This document shows, piece by piece, positions 7,630-18,745 of a DNA stretch of 59,704 nucleotides (the stretch's first letter is position 1; every line of letters starts with the position of its first letter). Location: assembly GCA_024639325.1 (NCBI GenBank), contig JAHEIO010000006.1:17601-77304 (forward strand), written 5' to 3'. The translations under genes and the position numbers were made by a program. Source of the DNA: Gammaproteobacteria bacterium (GTDB taxonomy: Bacteria > Pseudomonadota > Gammaproteobacteria > Arenicellales > JAANXG01). The notes beneath the pieces were generated by a model. It saw only the letters and a list, made by a program, of their open reading frames with translations, was not told the DNA's origin and made no database searches.

Positions 7630-9320
7630 ACCTCCTTTTTCAGGCGCTCCAACCTGTCGAGATCCTCGGCATCGACAAGAAACAATCCGGCAGCGGAGGA
7701 TCGACTTGGAAGCTCGATCAGGGTATCCCGCACTTCCTTGCGAAACAGCTCCCGGACTAGGGCACGCTGGCGATCCAACAAGTTGTCCCGTACCGATTCC
7801 ACGTACTGACCGACGGCGCTCTCGGTCAGCATCGATGTCAGCGACAGCATGGCCGGAGTCAGCAACGCGTCCGTTACGCCCACCGTGCCGGTCTTGACCG
7901 CGAATATCACACCTGCGGTGTCGGCAGCTACGCGGCTGGCACGCAACGTGTTCAGCACCAAGGGATTTTCCTTGAGGCGCGCGTAGAGAGACCGCGCCGC
8001 ATCCTCTATTTCGGGTTCGAATGTCGCCTGGTATCGCTTAACGGCATCGATGAAGCCGAGTTTCAGGCTTTCCGAGGCCCCGCCATAAGACCGATTCAAG
8101 CTGCGCCACCAGGCACCCGCCTGGCCCGGATCGTCGGTGCCCTGCACGATCACGGCATGTAGAGACAAAAGCGCATGATCCCTAACGTCGTTCAGGATGG
8201 TAGCTTCCGCATCTCCCCGGGCCTTGTGGCTATCGTCGTCGAACAAACCGGTAAATCTGCGCAGCGGCCAGGTCAACACATTCCGGGTTTTTGTCAGCGG
8301 CCCGGCCAGGGCCGGAATCTCGAGCAGTTCCAGTAACTGCACCACCGCCTGCTTGAAAGCGTCGTTGTGACTGGCGTGGTCGAGGTACTGCTCTTCGTAT
8401 GTGGCCATTGCATCGTTCAACCGCCGGCCTACTTCACGCTCCCAGCTATTCGCGGCGTTGATTTCGGCCATGACCGGATTCAGCCAATCCAGCCAGTTCC
8501 TCTCGATGACGGCACAGAGGCCAATCAAGCGGCACGCTTCATCGCAACGATGCCCCGAGTCCAGGACCGTGCTTCTCAACAACTCGACTTCCGGTATCTT
8601 CGACAGTGACTGATAGGCGTCCTTTTGCGGGGTATAGGGCAGAACGACAACAGGAACCTCGTCATCCCATTCCGATTCACGTAACCGCTCGCGGACGGCT
8701 TCAGCCAGGACTTCCTGGTCTGAGGATACCTTGTTCAGACAAACGACTAGCTTCCGGTCGAGCGGGCGGAGCGCATCGAGCGTTTCCCAGACCGATAGGT
8801 CGGCGTACTTCTCCTTGCTGACCACCAGCACGATGACGTCCGCCAGACCGCCCACCTTTGCAATAAGCGTCCTGTAGTCGTGCGAGCGATGAGAGTCGAA
8901 ATCAGGTGTATCCCAGACCACGGCGTCCGGTCCGGCCTGATGTTCGACCTTTTCCAGGCGCAGGTGCTCGTCACTAAATATTTCACCAATCCACCCGAAA
9001 TCCTCACCGTGCCGAGATTGCACGAATCCGTTGAGTTCCCTGGTAAAAGCCGCCAATGGGCTGGACTCGGCCTTGTGGATTCCGAGCAGGAGATTGACCA
9101 CCGTACTCTTGCCGGCCTGTGTCGGCCCGATTACCGCGACCTGTAGGGGAGACACGCCGGCCGCTCTGCGCACGAGACGTTCACCCAGCAAGGTTTCCGC
9201 CAGGATCAACGTCAGCAGGGTTCGGCTCCGGCTCGACGAGTGTTCAGGGATTTCCCGATATGTTCCGACCAGCCTCTGAATGAACATACGCAGCGGCCCG
9301 GCGGCGGGATGATCGGTCAT
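7620..9320 (-). CDS. Dynamin-like GTPase (first of a pair)
   Basis: 566 residues. P-loop GPTQAGKST at 65-73, G3 DTPDFDSH at 137-144, and a G4 candidate NKVS at 196-199 in which the usual specificity Asp is replaced by Ser. A long helical stalk-like region follows, and a moderately hydrophobic segment near 480-520 could be a membrane paddle. Its sequence differs clearly from its neighbour, so the two are not a recent duplication; tandem unequal dynamin-like proteins often act as hetero-oligomers (known for other pairs, inferred here). First gene of the operon; it is divergent from the DUF1820 gene with a 121-base gap. Confidence 0.85.
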   Translation of the reverse strand: MTDHPAAGPLRMFIQRLVGTYREIPEHSSSRSRTLLTLILAETLLGERLVRRAAGVSPLQVAVIGPTQAGKSTVVNLLLGIHKAESSPLAAFTRELNGFVQSRHGEDFGWIGEIFSDEHLRLEKVEHQAGPDAVVWDTPDFDSHRSHDYRTLIAKVGGLADVIVLVVSKEKYADLSVWETLDALRPLDRKLVVCLNKVSSDQEVLAEAVRERLRESEWDDEVPVVVLPYTPQKDAYQSLSKIPEVELLRSTVLDSGHRCDEACRLIGLCAVIERNWLDWLNPVMAEINAANSWEREVGRRLNDAMATYEEQYLDHASHNDAFKQAVVQLLELLEIPALAGPLTKTRNVLTWPLRRFTGLFDDDSHKARGDAEATILNDVRDHALLSLHAVIVQGTDDPGQAGAWWRSLNRSYGGASESLKLGFIDAVKRYQATFEPEIEDAARSLYARLKENPLVLNTLRASRVAADTAGVIFAVKTGTVGVTDALLTPAMLSLTSMLTESAVGQYVESVRDNLLDRQRALVRELFRKEVRDTLIELPSRSSAAGLFLVDAEDLDRLERLKKEVCF

Positions 9321-9441
9321 GGAGAATTTGTCCTGAAATTCGTATGGATAAGATTAAATAAGCCTTGAAACACTTTCATACAACCCCTATACACACTTAG
9401 AATAACGCAGCGCCCGGACCAGGGAGCCAGACCAAGCCATT

Positions 9442-9783
9442 ATGAGTGACGAAAACAAAAGCATCTACCGGGTAATTTTTCATAACCAGGGAAATGTGAT
9501 CGAATTGTATGCCCACGAGGTGAGCCAAAACGGCCTGTACGCTTTCGTGGAAATCGGCGACATCATCTTTGGTGAGCGCTCGAAACTCGTCGTCGACCCG
9601 TCCGAAGAGCAGCTGAAATCACAGTTTTCCGGTGTGAAACGTACCTGGCTGCCGCTTCATGCCGTGGTCAGGATAGACGAGGTCGAAAAAGAAGGAAAAA
9701 ACAAGATCCTGTCCACCAGCGATGACAAGACGGGGAAAATCACGCCCTTCCCCATCCCGATGACGCCACCGCGCGCCGACTGA
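9442..9783 (+). CDS. DUF1820 family protein
   Basis: 113 residues, compact and soluble. The family pattern is clear: IYRVIFHNQGNVIELYA near residue 8, FVEIGDIIFGE near 35, a VDPSEEQLK stretch and KRTWLPLHAVVRIDEV near 70. Function is unknown in this gammaproteobacterial family. An AGGGAG motif sits 16-21 bases before the ATG. It is transcribed away from the GTPase operon and followed by a HAD phosphatase gene after 57 bases. Confidence 0.85.
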   Translation: MSDENKSIYRVIFHNQGNVIELYAHEVSQNGLYAFVEIGDIIFGERSKLVVDPSEEQLKSQFSGVKRTWLPLHAVVRIDEVEKEGKNKILSTSDDKTGKITPFPIPMTPPRAD

Positions 9784-9840
9784 CGGAATTCATACGCCTG
9801 TTGCACCAGTGCGGCCCGCCACGCGGTCGATGCAGCAACA

Positions 9841-10539
9841 ATGAAACCCGATCTCGCCAACTACGACGCGGTCATATTCGATTTGTTCCACACCTTGATC
9901 AGTCTGGACACGGTGTCCTCATCCGCAATGAACCCATGGGACTACCTGGAGGTCTCGGAACAAGACTGGCGTGATGCGTTGTTCAGCGACACCGATGATC
10001 GCCTGAGAGGCAGGATCACCGATCCAAATGACGTCGTGCGCGATATCGTGTGCAAACTGGAGCCCGACATCAGCGCAGACAAGACCGAACATGCATCCCG
10101 ATTGCGGCTCAGTCAATTCGAGGCGGCGCTGTCCAACGTGCACCCCCACGTGCTCGAGACCATTGGTACGATCAAGTCCCGGCACAAATTGCTCGGACTG
10201 ATCAGTAATGCCGATGCAATCGAGAGCTCGAGCTGGCCCGATTCGCATATCGCCACTCTTTTTGACAGCGCCGTGTTCTCCTGCGCTGTGGGTTATATCA
10301 AACCGGAGAAAGAAATCTATTTCACCCTGCTTGAAGATCTGGGGGTGCCGGCGCATCGCTGTTTGTTCGTGGGCGATGGTGGCAATAACGAACTGACCGG
10401 GGCCAGGAACGTCGGTATGGATGCCGCCATAACGCTCGAATTCGTTGCAGATGCGGACACAGAAGCCGTGATGGGCCGGCGCGCACAGGCGGATTTCGAG
10501 ATTACCGGCATCCATGAGCTCGTGGCAGCCGGACGCTGA
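9841..10539 (+). CDS. HAD-superfamily hydrolase
   Basis: 232 residues. HAD motif I reads FDLFHTL with nucleophile Asp14; the usual second Asp is Phe16, as in haloacid-dehalogenase-like members. Motif II is LISNAD near 120, motif III the Lys of YIKPEKEIY near 155, and motif IV FVGDGGNNELTGARNVGM near 178. A helical cap lies between motifs I and II. It is likely a small-molecule phosphatase or dehalogenase; the substrate cannot be told. It ends 11 bases before the convergent transglutaminase-like gene. Confidence 0.85.
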   Translation: MKPDLANYDAVIFDLFHTLISLDTVSSSAMNPWDYLEVSEQDWRDALFSDTDDRLRGRITDPNDVVRDIVCKLEPDISADKTEHASRLRLSQFEAALSNVHPHVLETIGTIKSRHKLLGLISNADAIESSSWPDSHIATLFDSAVFSCAVGYIKPEKEIYFTLLEDLGVPAHRCLFVGDGGNNELTGARNVGMDAAITLEFVADADTEAVMGRRAQADFEITGIHELVAAGR

Positions 10540-10549
10540 GAAACCCCCG

Positions 10550-11554
10550 TTAGGAGCGGCGGTCCCGCCGGGATTGTTCAGATAATCCCCGGCAATCGGG
10601 GTCGTCCGTCAACTGCCTCAACGTCGGCGCCATTGACAGGTCCCAGCCCCGGGGGAAGCGGATCCTTTCATCGTCAGCGAAGAAACTGTGCGCCAGGTGC
10701 ACCAGCGAATTTGCGCTGCAGCGGGCAAGGCGATCGACATAACTCAACTGACTGCGTTCAACGTCCTTCGAAAACCCGCCGCCAACAATCCCCCAGCCGG
10801 AATCCCAAGGCATTGCCTCGACCTTGTTCAGCGCCAGGATGTCACGAACTATGTTGCCTTTGATGAATCCAAGTCCGCGCAAATCGGATTTCCCGCACAG
10901 GTCCGGATCCACCCTTCCCCTGCGACACATTACCCAGACTTCACCCGCATACAGATAGGCGTCGATGGGAACATCCTGCGGGTCGAAGTCGACAGCGAGC
11001 GCCTGGCACCGCAGCGCATCCAGCTGGGTATCGACGCGCACCCAATATTTATCGGCGTCCGACCAGTACTCGCAAATCCAATAGTCCTCGAATCGACCCT
11101 GCCGTACATAAGGCGCGAAACCGCACCTCAGTCGCGCGGCGACGTTCTGTGTCCGCAGGATGCTGCACAGAAGTAATCCAGCATTCCGGGAGGTTCCGAC
11201 TGCGCGCAGTTCCGGCGGCCGTGCTTCGGCAATCGAGCCGCCCTGGAGATGCTGGACCGAATCCAGTATTTCGACCACTGTCCGGGCCTGCAGCTCGGAG
11301 TAAACCCGGTCTTCCGGAATGGATGCCCGGTAATCCGAAATCCAGCCGGGATGGATGATCAGGCCCTGCACGATTCGACAGAGCTCCTCGATATCGCCGG
11401 GCAACCTGGACAAAGATTCCCCGTAGCGCCCCGGCTCCGATGTTTCGCCATGGGATTTGAAATATTCAACGAACGGATTCATCCGGTACGGAATGCTTTT
11501 GTTGGCGTCATCCAGGTTTTTTTTGCCGTAATGGACGGTAACGGGTTGGCTCAT
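10550..11554 (-). CDS. Transglutaminase-fold protein lacking the catalytic Cys and His
   Basis: 334 residues from the ATG at 11554; a GTG 12 codons upstream is possible. The domain around residues 117-180 matches a bacterial transglutaminase-like family that I recall as having GNCRDF, FEDHWVCEYW and VDAQLD blocks. Here the same blocks read GTSRNA, FEDYWICEYW and VDTQLD, so Cys is Ser122, His is Tyr158 and only Asp175 remains. The fold is therefore probably kept for binding, not peptide-bond chemistry. The final codons lie in a GC-rich palindrome (10552-10575). Confidence 0.8.
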   Translation of the reverse strand: MSQPVTVHYGKKNLDDANKSIPYRMNPFVEYFKSHGETSEPGRYGESLSRLPGDIEELCRIVQGLIIHPGWISDYRASIPEDRVYSELQARTVVEILDSVQHLQGGSIAEARPPELRAVGTSRNAGLLLCSILRTQNVAARLRCGFAPYVRQGRFEDYWICEYWSDADKYWVRVDTQLDALRCQALAVDFDPQDVPIDAYLYAGEVWVMCRRGRVDPDLCGKSDLRGLGFIKGNIVRDILALNKVEAMPWDSGWGIVGGGFSKDVERSQLSYVDRLARCSANSLVHLAHSFFADDERIRFPRGWDLSMAPTLRQLTDDPDCRGLSEQSRRDRRS

Positions 11555-11703
11555 TCTATACGACTGCGATCTCAAGAATAACCCGGGCACAGCTCCGCCC
11601 GGTGCAAAATACGGGGTAAGTTCTTGGCGTGGATAGCTTCATCGGTCACAATAGGCAACTGCCGGTCCGATCTACCGGGCAGCCGGAACCAACTCCCGAT
11701 TCA

Positions 11704-13053
11704 ATGTCCCAAAATTCAACATCCTCGAAAGTCGGATTCATCAGCCTTGGGTGTCCCAAGGCGCTGGTCGATTCCGAAAGGATTCTGACCCAGTTGCGTG
11801 TTGAAGGGTACGATGTCGTTCCGTCCTACGACGAAGCAGATCTGGTTATCGTCAACACCTGCGGATTCATAGACGCTGCCAAAGAAGAATCCCTCGAGGC
11901 GATAAGCGACGCCCTCGATGAAAATGGCAAAGTGATCGTGACCGGCTGTCTTGGAGCCAGAAGAGAGGAGATTTACAGCAGGTACCCGCAGGTGCTGGGT
12001 GTGACCGGCCCGCACGCCTATGAGGAAGTCATGCGCGCTGTTCACCGGCACCTGCCCGCTCCGCAGCAACACGATCCTTTCATCAATCTGGTGCCGCCGC
12101 AGGGAATAAAGCTGACGCCCGCGCATTACGCTTACGTCAAAATATCCGAAGGCTGCAACCATCGCTGCACGTTCTGCATAATCCCTTCCATGCGCGGCAA
12201 CCTGGCCAGCCGAGAGGCGGCGGACATTCTCACCGAGGCGGAAAGGCTGGTGGAATCCGGGGTGAAAGAACTGCTCATCGTCTCACAGGATACCAGTGCA
12301 TACGGCGTCGATCTCAAGTATCGAACGAGTTTCTGGAGCGGCCGTCCGGTGAGATCTCGACTGCCGGAACTTTGCGACGCTCTCGGTTCGCTGGGGGTGT
12401 GGATTCGCCTACACTACGTCTATCCCTATCCGCACGTCGATGGCATCATTCCCATGATGGCGGAAAGAAGGATCCTGCCGTATCTCGATATTCCTTTCCA
12501 GCACGCCAGCCCCCGCATACTCAAGCTGATGAAGCGTCCTGCCGCCACGGAAGATACGATTGCACGAATAAACGGATGGCGCAAAATATGTCCGGACCTG
12601 TGTATTCGCAGCACATTCATCGTGGGCTTCCCTGGGGAAACCGAGGAGGAGTTTGAACAGCTGCTGGATTTTCTCCAAATCGCACAGCTAGACCGGGTCG
12701 GTTGCTTCAGGTATTCGCCTGTGGACGGAGCGAAAGCAAACGATCTGCCCGAACCGGTTGCCGAACCGGTCAAAGCGGAGCGATACGAACGATTCATGAA
12801 GGTCCAGCAGGAGATCAGCGCCTCGCGACTGCGAAGAAAGGTCGGGCAAACCCTGGATATTCTGATCGATGAGGTAGAAGACCGCTGCGCCGTGGGGCGC
12901 ACGTCTGCCGACGCGCCCGAAATCGACGGCAATGTGTTTCTTCAGGCCACGGATGTTCGGCCGGGCGACATCGTCTCAGGCCAGGTTCAACACAGCGATG
13001 CGCACGATCTGTGGGCGTCGCTCGCCAGGACGGATCGATCGCCTGCGCAATGA
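11704..13053 (+). CDS. rimO: Ribosomal protein S12 methylthiotransferase RimO
   Basis: 449 residues. This radical-SAM enzyme adds a methylthio group to the conserved Asp of ribosomal protein S12, using two 4Fe-4S clusters. The N-terminal UPF0004 domain has its three cluster cysteines at Cys17 (SLGCPK), in NTCGF near 53 and in TGCLG near 82. The radical-SAM motif CNHRCTFC has Cys151, 155 and 158. A C-terminal TRAM domain is seen near 385-445. The sequence is very close to the E. coli protein as I recall it. The ATG at 11704 gives the normal N-terminus; the upstream GTG at 11629 would add an unusual extension. Confidence 0.96.
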   Translation: MSQNSTSSKVGFISLGCPKALVDSERILTQLRVEGYDVVPSYDEADLVIVNTCGFIDAAKEESLEAISDALDENGKVIVTGCLGARREEIYSRYPQVLGVTGPHAYEEVMRAVHRHLPAPQQHDPFINLVPPQGIKLTPAHYAYVKISEGCNHRCTFCIIPSMRGNLASREAADILTEAERLVESGVKELLIVSQDTSAYGVDLKYRTSFWSGRPVRSRLPELCDALGSLGVWIRLHYVYPYPHVDGIIPMMAERRILPYLDIPFQHASPRILKLMKRPAATEDTIARINGWRKICPDLCIRSTFIVGFPGETEEEFEQLLDFLQIAQLDRVGCFRYSPVDGAKANDLPEPVAEPVKAERYERFMKVQQEISASRLRRKVGQTLDILIDEVEDRCAVGRTSADAPEIDGNVFLQATDVRPGDIVSGQVQHSDAHDLWASLARTDRSPAQ

Positions 13054-14885
13054 ATTGTGGCCTTAAATTTCGTGATTCGAACATGACATTCGTATCGAGT
13101 GTAATGCACGCCGGTTTGATCACTGCGGTGATGGCAGCTGTCTCGATGCTGACGTCCACGCCGCTTCACGGCGACAACGAGCCGCGCGGCGACGTCAATG
13201 CCGACAAGGCGCTGGTGTACATCATCCAGCCTGGAGGATCGAGACGACATCTGTTTGCCGGCCAGGAATGGCTGGGCGTGGCCCGGAAGGATGCTTATTT
13301 CTTCACCCACCTCGACCCCGGCGAGCAGTTTATCTGGGAAGAAGACGCACGGGCCTTCGGTGTCATGTACTTCACTCCCGGCAGTACCAATTACCTGGAG
13401 GTGGGCGCCAAACAGATCGCCGTACTCGGTACGCAACAAGGAGAAGCCCTGCTTGATCAGATCCGCACGTACTCGACCCTCAACGAAACCGACCGTGGCG
13501 ACTCCTACAAGAGGCTCAAAAAATATCGCAAGGCCCGATCCCGCGCCGTAAAAGCGGGGCTGTTCGAGCCGTGCCGCTTCGCCGTGGAAAAACGAGCTGA
13601 ATACGACCGGCGGGCAGAGGACGGCGACGCCACAGCGTCGAACATTCTGGGCAACCTGTACTGGTACGGTGAATGCGTAAAAAGAGATTACTCGACGGCG
13701 ATCAGCTGGTACCGCGATGCCGCGCAGAAGGGACACATCGGCGCCGCGGTGACCTTGGGCAACATTTACTACCGGGGCACCAACGTGCCAGACGATCCGG
13801 CGGAATCGGCAATCTGGTATCGTAGGGCAGCCGAGCATGGGGATCTGTTTTCACGAAGACGACTCGCAGAGATGTATCGGCAAGGCCACGGGGTCGAGCA
13901 GGACATGGACCAAGCCATCGAGTGGTATCGCAAGGCGGCCGAGGACAGTAACGATCGATGGTCGCTGGTACAACTCGAGGCCATCGATCCCGAAATTCAG
14001 CAACGAAAACGCATCGAGGACGAGGCCGAAGCCCGCGCCGCGCAAGAACAAGAGAAACGGATCGAAGAACAGCGGCAGCGCATCAGAAAAAGACGCCTCG
14101 CCCGCATCGGTGGAAAATACGGTGCGCTGGGGGTCGGCGTGCGGCCACTTCGACGCGAAGTAAAACTTGAACAACCCAACCGAAAGAAACCCGAAGACGA
14201 TGGGGACGGTTGGGACAGCGGCGTGGCATACATGCTGCCGCCGGAAATCGCACTCGGCGTGGTTGCACTGGGCATGGTGTTCAACGCCGTCGAAAAATCC
14301 CTGGACAGCCGATTGTCGGATGCGGAGAAAGAACGGATCGAAGCGGCCTCCGCCGCACTGGCCCGAATGATATCGGAGGAATCAATTGCCCAAGGATTGA
14401 CCAATCACATCGCGGCCGCGGGCCGGTTTCCCGGCGAAAATCCTTTATTTACGCCGGATGCCAGGGGAAACGCATCCGCAGGCAACGACGCTGGCGATAC
14501 GGCAAACAAGGCGGGGGCAAATACGATACTTGAAGTGGAGACGACGGGTATCGGCCTGATGCTCGCGGACAAGCGATATAGGCCGTCACATTTCGTAATG
14601 GCCAACCGGGTGCGCCTTCTCCGGCGGGACGACGGCATCATCCTCAAGGATCGGGCGCTGTGCTACGCGAGCAGCAATACCCCAAGATTCTCCGCATGGG
14701 CTGCCAATGAAGGTGCGCTCATGCGTGAACAACTCGACGCGGCATATGCCCATACCGCACAGACCATACTGCTCATTCTGGCCGACGAGGCATACGGCAC
14801 GAATTCACGGAACAACGAGTTGTGCGAGAGACTCCTGGAACAAGTGGAAGAACGCAGGGCCGCACTGGATGAAACCCAACGATAG
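13050..14885 (+). CDS. Secreted Sel1-repeat protein with coiled coil
   Basis: 611 residues. The ATG at 13050 overlaps the rimO stop (ATGA) and gives a charged n-region before a hydrophobic signal segment (about residues 18-36); the ATG at 13083 is an alternative. Residues 50-150 resemble the DUF2846-type domain ([23 protein letters not shown]). Three to four Sel1 repeats follow at about 194-300 (for example [13 protein letters not shown] and [13 protein letters not shown]). A strongly charged coiled coil lies at 310-355, then a C-terminal region of unknown fold. It is likely periplasmic and could act in protein-protein contacts. The link with rimO is probably only co-expression. Confidence 0.82.
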   Translation: MNCGLKFRDSNMTFVSSVMHAGLITAVMAAVSMLTSTPLHGDNEPRGDVNADKALVYIIQPGGSRRHLFAGQEWLGVARKDAYFFTHLDPGEQFIWEEDARAFGVMYFTPGSTNYLEVGAKQIAVLGTQQGEALLDQIRTYSTLNETDRGDSYKRLKKYRKARSRAVKAGLFEPCRFAVEKRAEYDRRAEDGDATASNILGNLYWYGECVKRDYSTAISWYRDAAQKGHIGAAVTLGNIYYRGTNVPDDPAESAIWYRRAAEHGDLFSRRRLAEMYRQGHGVEQDMDQAIEWYRKAAEDSNDRWSLVQLEAIDPEIQQRKRIEDEAEARAAQEQEKRIEEQRQRIRKRRLARIGGKYGALGVGVRPLRREVKLEQPNRKKPEDDGDGWDSGVAYMLPPEIALGVVALGMVFNAVEKSLDSRLSDAEKERIEAASAALARMISEESIAQGLTNHIAAAGRFPGENPLFTPDARGNASAGNDAGDTANKAGANTILEVETTGIGLMLADKRYRPSHFVMANRVRLLRRDDGIILKDRALCYASSNTPRFSAWAANEGALMREQLDAAYAHTAQTILLILADEAYGTNSRNNELCERLLEQVEERRAALDETQR

Positions 14886-14963
14886 CCTAACCCATGGCTG
14901 GAACAGGGGACTTCAGCCTGCTTCGTACGCCGTTGCCGACCGATACCTTCTCCCCTTTTCTAG

Positions 14964-15268
14964 CCCGCATTTCTCACCAGGCGGCTATAGCATCTCGTCA
15001 AGCATGGAAAACATTGAGGTCTATGGATTTGTCCAAGAAACAGTGTGTCTTGGAAACGCCTATCCCGGCGCTGGCTGATCCAGGCCCCGCTGTACTTGGG
15101 CTTCATTCGATCCATAGCACCGGCTATGCATCTCACTGGCTCGACGCATCCTAAGCGCCTCACCCCTTCCGGGCTACCGCGAAAAATCGCTCCTGGCGAT
15201 TTTTTCAGCCCGGCGTTCATCGGCACCTGTCCTGCGCAATCGCTCGGGATCCTGGTGAGAAATGCGGA
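14964..15268 (+). mobile_element. Miniature inverted-repeat transposable element, copy 1 (305 bp)
   Basis: The left end CCCGCATTTCTCACCAGG (14964-14981) is mirrored at the right end by CCTGGTGAGAAATGCGGA (15251-15268), 17 of 18 positions. CTAG flanks both sides (14960-14963 and 15269-15272), consistent with a 4-bp target duplication. There is no transposase frame inside. A nearly identical, shorter copy lies inverted at 44896-45133. Copy 1 carries an extra segment of about 67 bp (within about 15135-15206) that contains a terminator-like hairpin. It sits between two convergent genes. Confidence 0.85.
15182..15205. terminator. Bidirectional intrinsic terminator inside MITE copy 1
   Basis: A nine-base stem AAAAATCGC (15182-15190) pairs with GCGATTTTT (15196-15204) around a 5-base loop. 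The A-run and T-run give a U tract in both directions. It lies between the end of the Sel1-repeat gene and the end of clpB, which converge, so it could stop both transcripts. Confidence 0.6.
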
Positions 15269-15309
15269 CTAGGGGAGAAGGGTCGGGATGAGGGGTTTCT
15301 AAAAGCCCG

Positions 15310-17910
<2,601 letters not shown>

Positions 17911-17945
17911 CGTCGGATTCCCCGATTGTTTGTGTTATCGGTAAG

Positions 17946-17971
17946 GTGGGGTTTTACCGGGGATTTTCAAG
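17946..17971 (-). promoter_or_regulatory. Heat-shock (sigma-32) promoter of clpB
   Basis: On the minus strand CTTGAA (17971-17966) is followed after 14 bases by CCCCAC (17951-17946), close to the CTTGAA-N14-CCCCAT consensus. The -10 element ends about 36 bases before the clpB ATG, leaving a short leader. Confidence 0.75.
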
Positions 17972-18006
17972 CATTCCGCGGATTTAGGATGCAAGTGTAC
18001 GGGTGG

Positions 18007-18732
18007 TCAGAATTGGGATCTTTTCCGGTCCAGGCCTGGCTCGAGGTGGGGCGCCGGTGCGCAAATAAACGATTTCAGTTCCGCTATTGCCTTGTTGTCC
18101 CGGGGCCCCTCGACCCGTATTGGGGGCCCGGTATCCAGACGCGCCTCGCTGCGCATGAAGATCGCGGTAAGCACTCTCCCCACCCCCACTATCCCGGACA
18201 GCCTTACCGGAATGATCGGCGCATGGGCCAGATCCGCCAGCAGTATGACTCCGCGCTTGAGGGGGATATCCTCATCGGGGCGTGTAATTCTCCCCTGTGG
18301 AAAGACCACGATCAGTTCACCTTTTTCAAGGGCTTGTCGCGCCGCATAGAACGCCTTCTCCGGCGCACCGGTCCGATCGACCGGTATGCTTCCCATACTC
18401 CTGTACAACCACCTAAACCACGGTCTTTGGTACTGCTCGGTCGCGATCATATAGCGTAACGGTTTGGAGGACGCACAGGCCAGCAGCAGCGGATCCAATC
18501 CGGACAGGTGATTCGATGCAACGATGGCGCCGCCGTTTGGCGGCGCTTCGATGGGATCGAAGACGAGACCGTGAAAACGACTGCAAAAGATGCGGCACAA
18601 TCCATCCAGGCTGTTGATCAGGCCGTTGTTCCACTCGGCTCCCTGTGCTCTCCGGCCTATTCGCAGCAGCCATGACACCAGCAGCATCAGAACGACGATC
18701 ACGCCGGCTAGCCACATCCAGAACCCATTCAC
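18007..18732 (-). CDS. 1-acylglycerol-3-phosphate acyltransferase-like protein (PlsC family)
   Basis: 241 residues, GTG start. An N-terminal membrane helix (about 5-24) is followed by the acyltransferase motifs: NHLSGLD (H75 and D80, the HX4D catalytic pair), a GSIPVDR block near 114-120 and FPQGR at 144-148, in place of the more usual FPEGTR. It transfers an acyl chain to a lysophospholipid at the inner membrane. It lies 13 bases downstream of an AMP-dependent acyl ligase gene. The same two activities are fused in the E. coli Aas protein, so the pair may recycle lysophospholipids (inference). Confidence 0.85.
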   Translation of the reverse strand: MNGFWMWLAGVIVVLMLLVSWLLRIGRRAQGAEWNNGLINSLDGLCRIFCSRFHGLVFDPIEAPPNGGAIVASNHLSGLDPLLLACASSKPLRYMIATEQYQRPWFRWLYRSMGSIPVDRTGAPEKAFYAARQALEKGELIVVFPQGRITRPDEDIPLKRGVILLADLAHAPIIPVRLSGIVGVGRVLTAIFMRSEARLDTGPPIRVEGPRDNKAIAELKSFICAPAPHLEPGLDRKRSQF

Positions 18733-18745
18733 GACGGTAAATCGC

